Below are positions 63,704-64,000 of a stretch of DNA of 64,000 nt, piece by piece; position 1 is the first letter of the stretch, and each line of letters starts with the position of its first letter. Below the pieces are notes generated by a model. It was not told the DNA's origin. It was given only the letters and a program-made list of their open reading frames with translations, and searched no databases. The translations under genes and the position numbers were made by a program. Where the stretch lies: the NCBI RefSeq assembly GCF_002259485.1, contig NZ_NPGA01000014.1:248001-312000 (forward strand), written 5' to 3'. The DNA is from Rhodococcus sp. 14-1411-2a (GTDB lineage Bacteria; Actinomycetota; Actinomycetes; Mycobacteriales; Mycobacteriaceae).

Positions 63704-64000
63704 GTGTTGCGTCGTCGCCCACAGCTCGCGGAGGATGTCGCCGCCAGTATTCGCCAGCAGATCGTCACGGGTGCGCTCGAGCCAGGGACATTCGTGCGAA
63801 TCGACGAGACGGCGGCGGAGTTGGGCGTCAGTGCCACTCCGGTACGGGAAGCACTCGTTTCGCTGCGCGGCGAAGGGCTCGTCGAGCAGGTGCCTCGACG
63901 CGGCTACCGCGTCGGTGAGCTCTCGCGCCAGGATGTGGACGACATCTTCTGGCTGCAGGGGACCATCGCCGGCACACTCGCCGGTCGGGCCGCTCGCAGC
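63704..64000 (+). CDS. GntR family regulator, 3' end outside window
   Basis: The first 99 residues from a GTG (VLRRRPQLAEDVAASIRQQI), cut by the window end. The winged helix is complete: RIDETAAELGVSATPVREAL, then LRGEGLVEQVPRRGYRVGEL. The start of an FCD domain follows (DIFWLQGTIAGTLAGRAAR). Ungapped alignment with the 54079 regulator gives about 60 identities in 95 positions, and the recognition helix is nearly the same. It starts 6 bases after the acyl-CoA dehydrogenase. Confidence 0.88.
   Translation, partial: MLRRRPQLAEDVAASIRQQIVTGALEPGTFVRIDETAAELGVSATPVREALVSLRGEGLVEQVPRRGYRVGELSRQDVDDIFWLQGTIAGTLAGRAARS

Overview
The window is high-GC actinobacterial chromosome. The best fit is Nocardiaceae, probably Rhodococcus or Rhodococcoides. 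The main evidence is a short mIHF-type protein, a mycothiol-type DsbA relative, a small SRP RNA next to an Rv3722c-like aspartate aminotransferase, DnaX beginning at the mycobacterial VALYRKYRP start, and many GTG starts with GTGA/ATGA overlaps. I see no insertion sequence, prophage or CRISPR array.

Layout. 1-2256: the C-terminal end of an NRPS (adenylation, carrier and a final condensation domain, no thioesterase). 2308-4754: membrane and metal-transport genes, then a BlaI/M56 pair. 4895-7774: kynurenine operon (tryptophan dioxygenase, kynureninase, PaaX-type regulator). 7771-10387: queuosine-precursor-type transporter, a proline-rich membrane protein and Glu-Q-tRNA synthetase. 10529-10750: a probable 52-residue gene with its own promoter and palindromic operator. 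10890-24138: a catabolic island of unknown substrate. It has a NitT/TauT-type ABC importer and two regulators on the minus strand, and a divergent six-gene operon (aldehyde dehydrogenase, MFS transporter, FAD monooxygenase, cupin, amidohydrolase, old yellow enzyme) on the plus strand. 24183-28052: a YnjB-type ABC importer. 28197-36393: small membrane genes, a flavoprotein reductase, a methyltransferase, a hydrolase, a DHFR-like protein, a DsbA-like protein and a LysR regulator. 34981-37139: a likely 3-hydroxybutyrate uptake and oxidation pair. 37173-39016: a long fold-back element, tRNA-Ser(GGA), SRP RNA and aspartate aminotransferase. 39077-41371: a drug-efflux pump with a divergent TetR and two matching operators. 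41493-47789: a lipase, PhoU, a transglutaminase-like protein, a DNA glycosylase-like protein and a helicase-associated protein. 47834-50179: dnaX. 50663-54019: fadA-fadB. 54079-56811: a GntR regulator, a KhtTU-type antiporter and mIHF. 57058 to the end: an acyl-CoA ligase, a double-TetR regulator, an MpaB-type oxygenase, an aldehyde dehydrogenase, an acyl-CoA dehydrogenase and a second GntR that is a close paralogue of the one at 54079.

The most notable signal is inside dnaX. A seven-A slippery run (49840-49846) lies exactly in A|AAA|AAA phase. It is followed after seven bases by a perfect 8-bp GC-rich stem-loop, and the -1 frame stops at once. This is a textbook layout for programmed -1 frameshifting. 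Other items of note are a 53-bp-arm imperfect inverted repeat between the dehydrogenase and tRNA-Ser, and two copies of a 40-bp hairpin placed at two convergent gene junctions.
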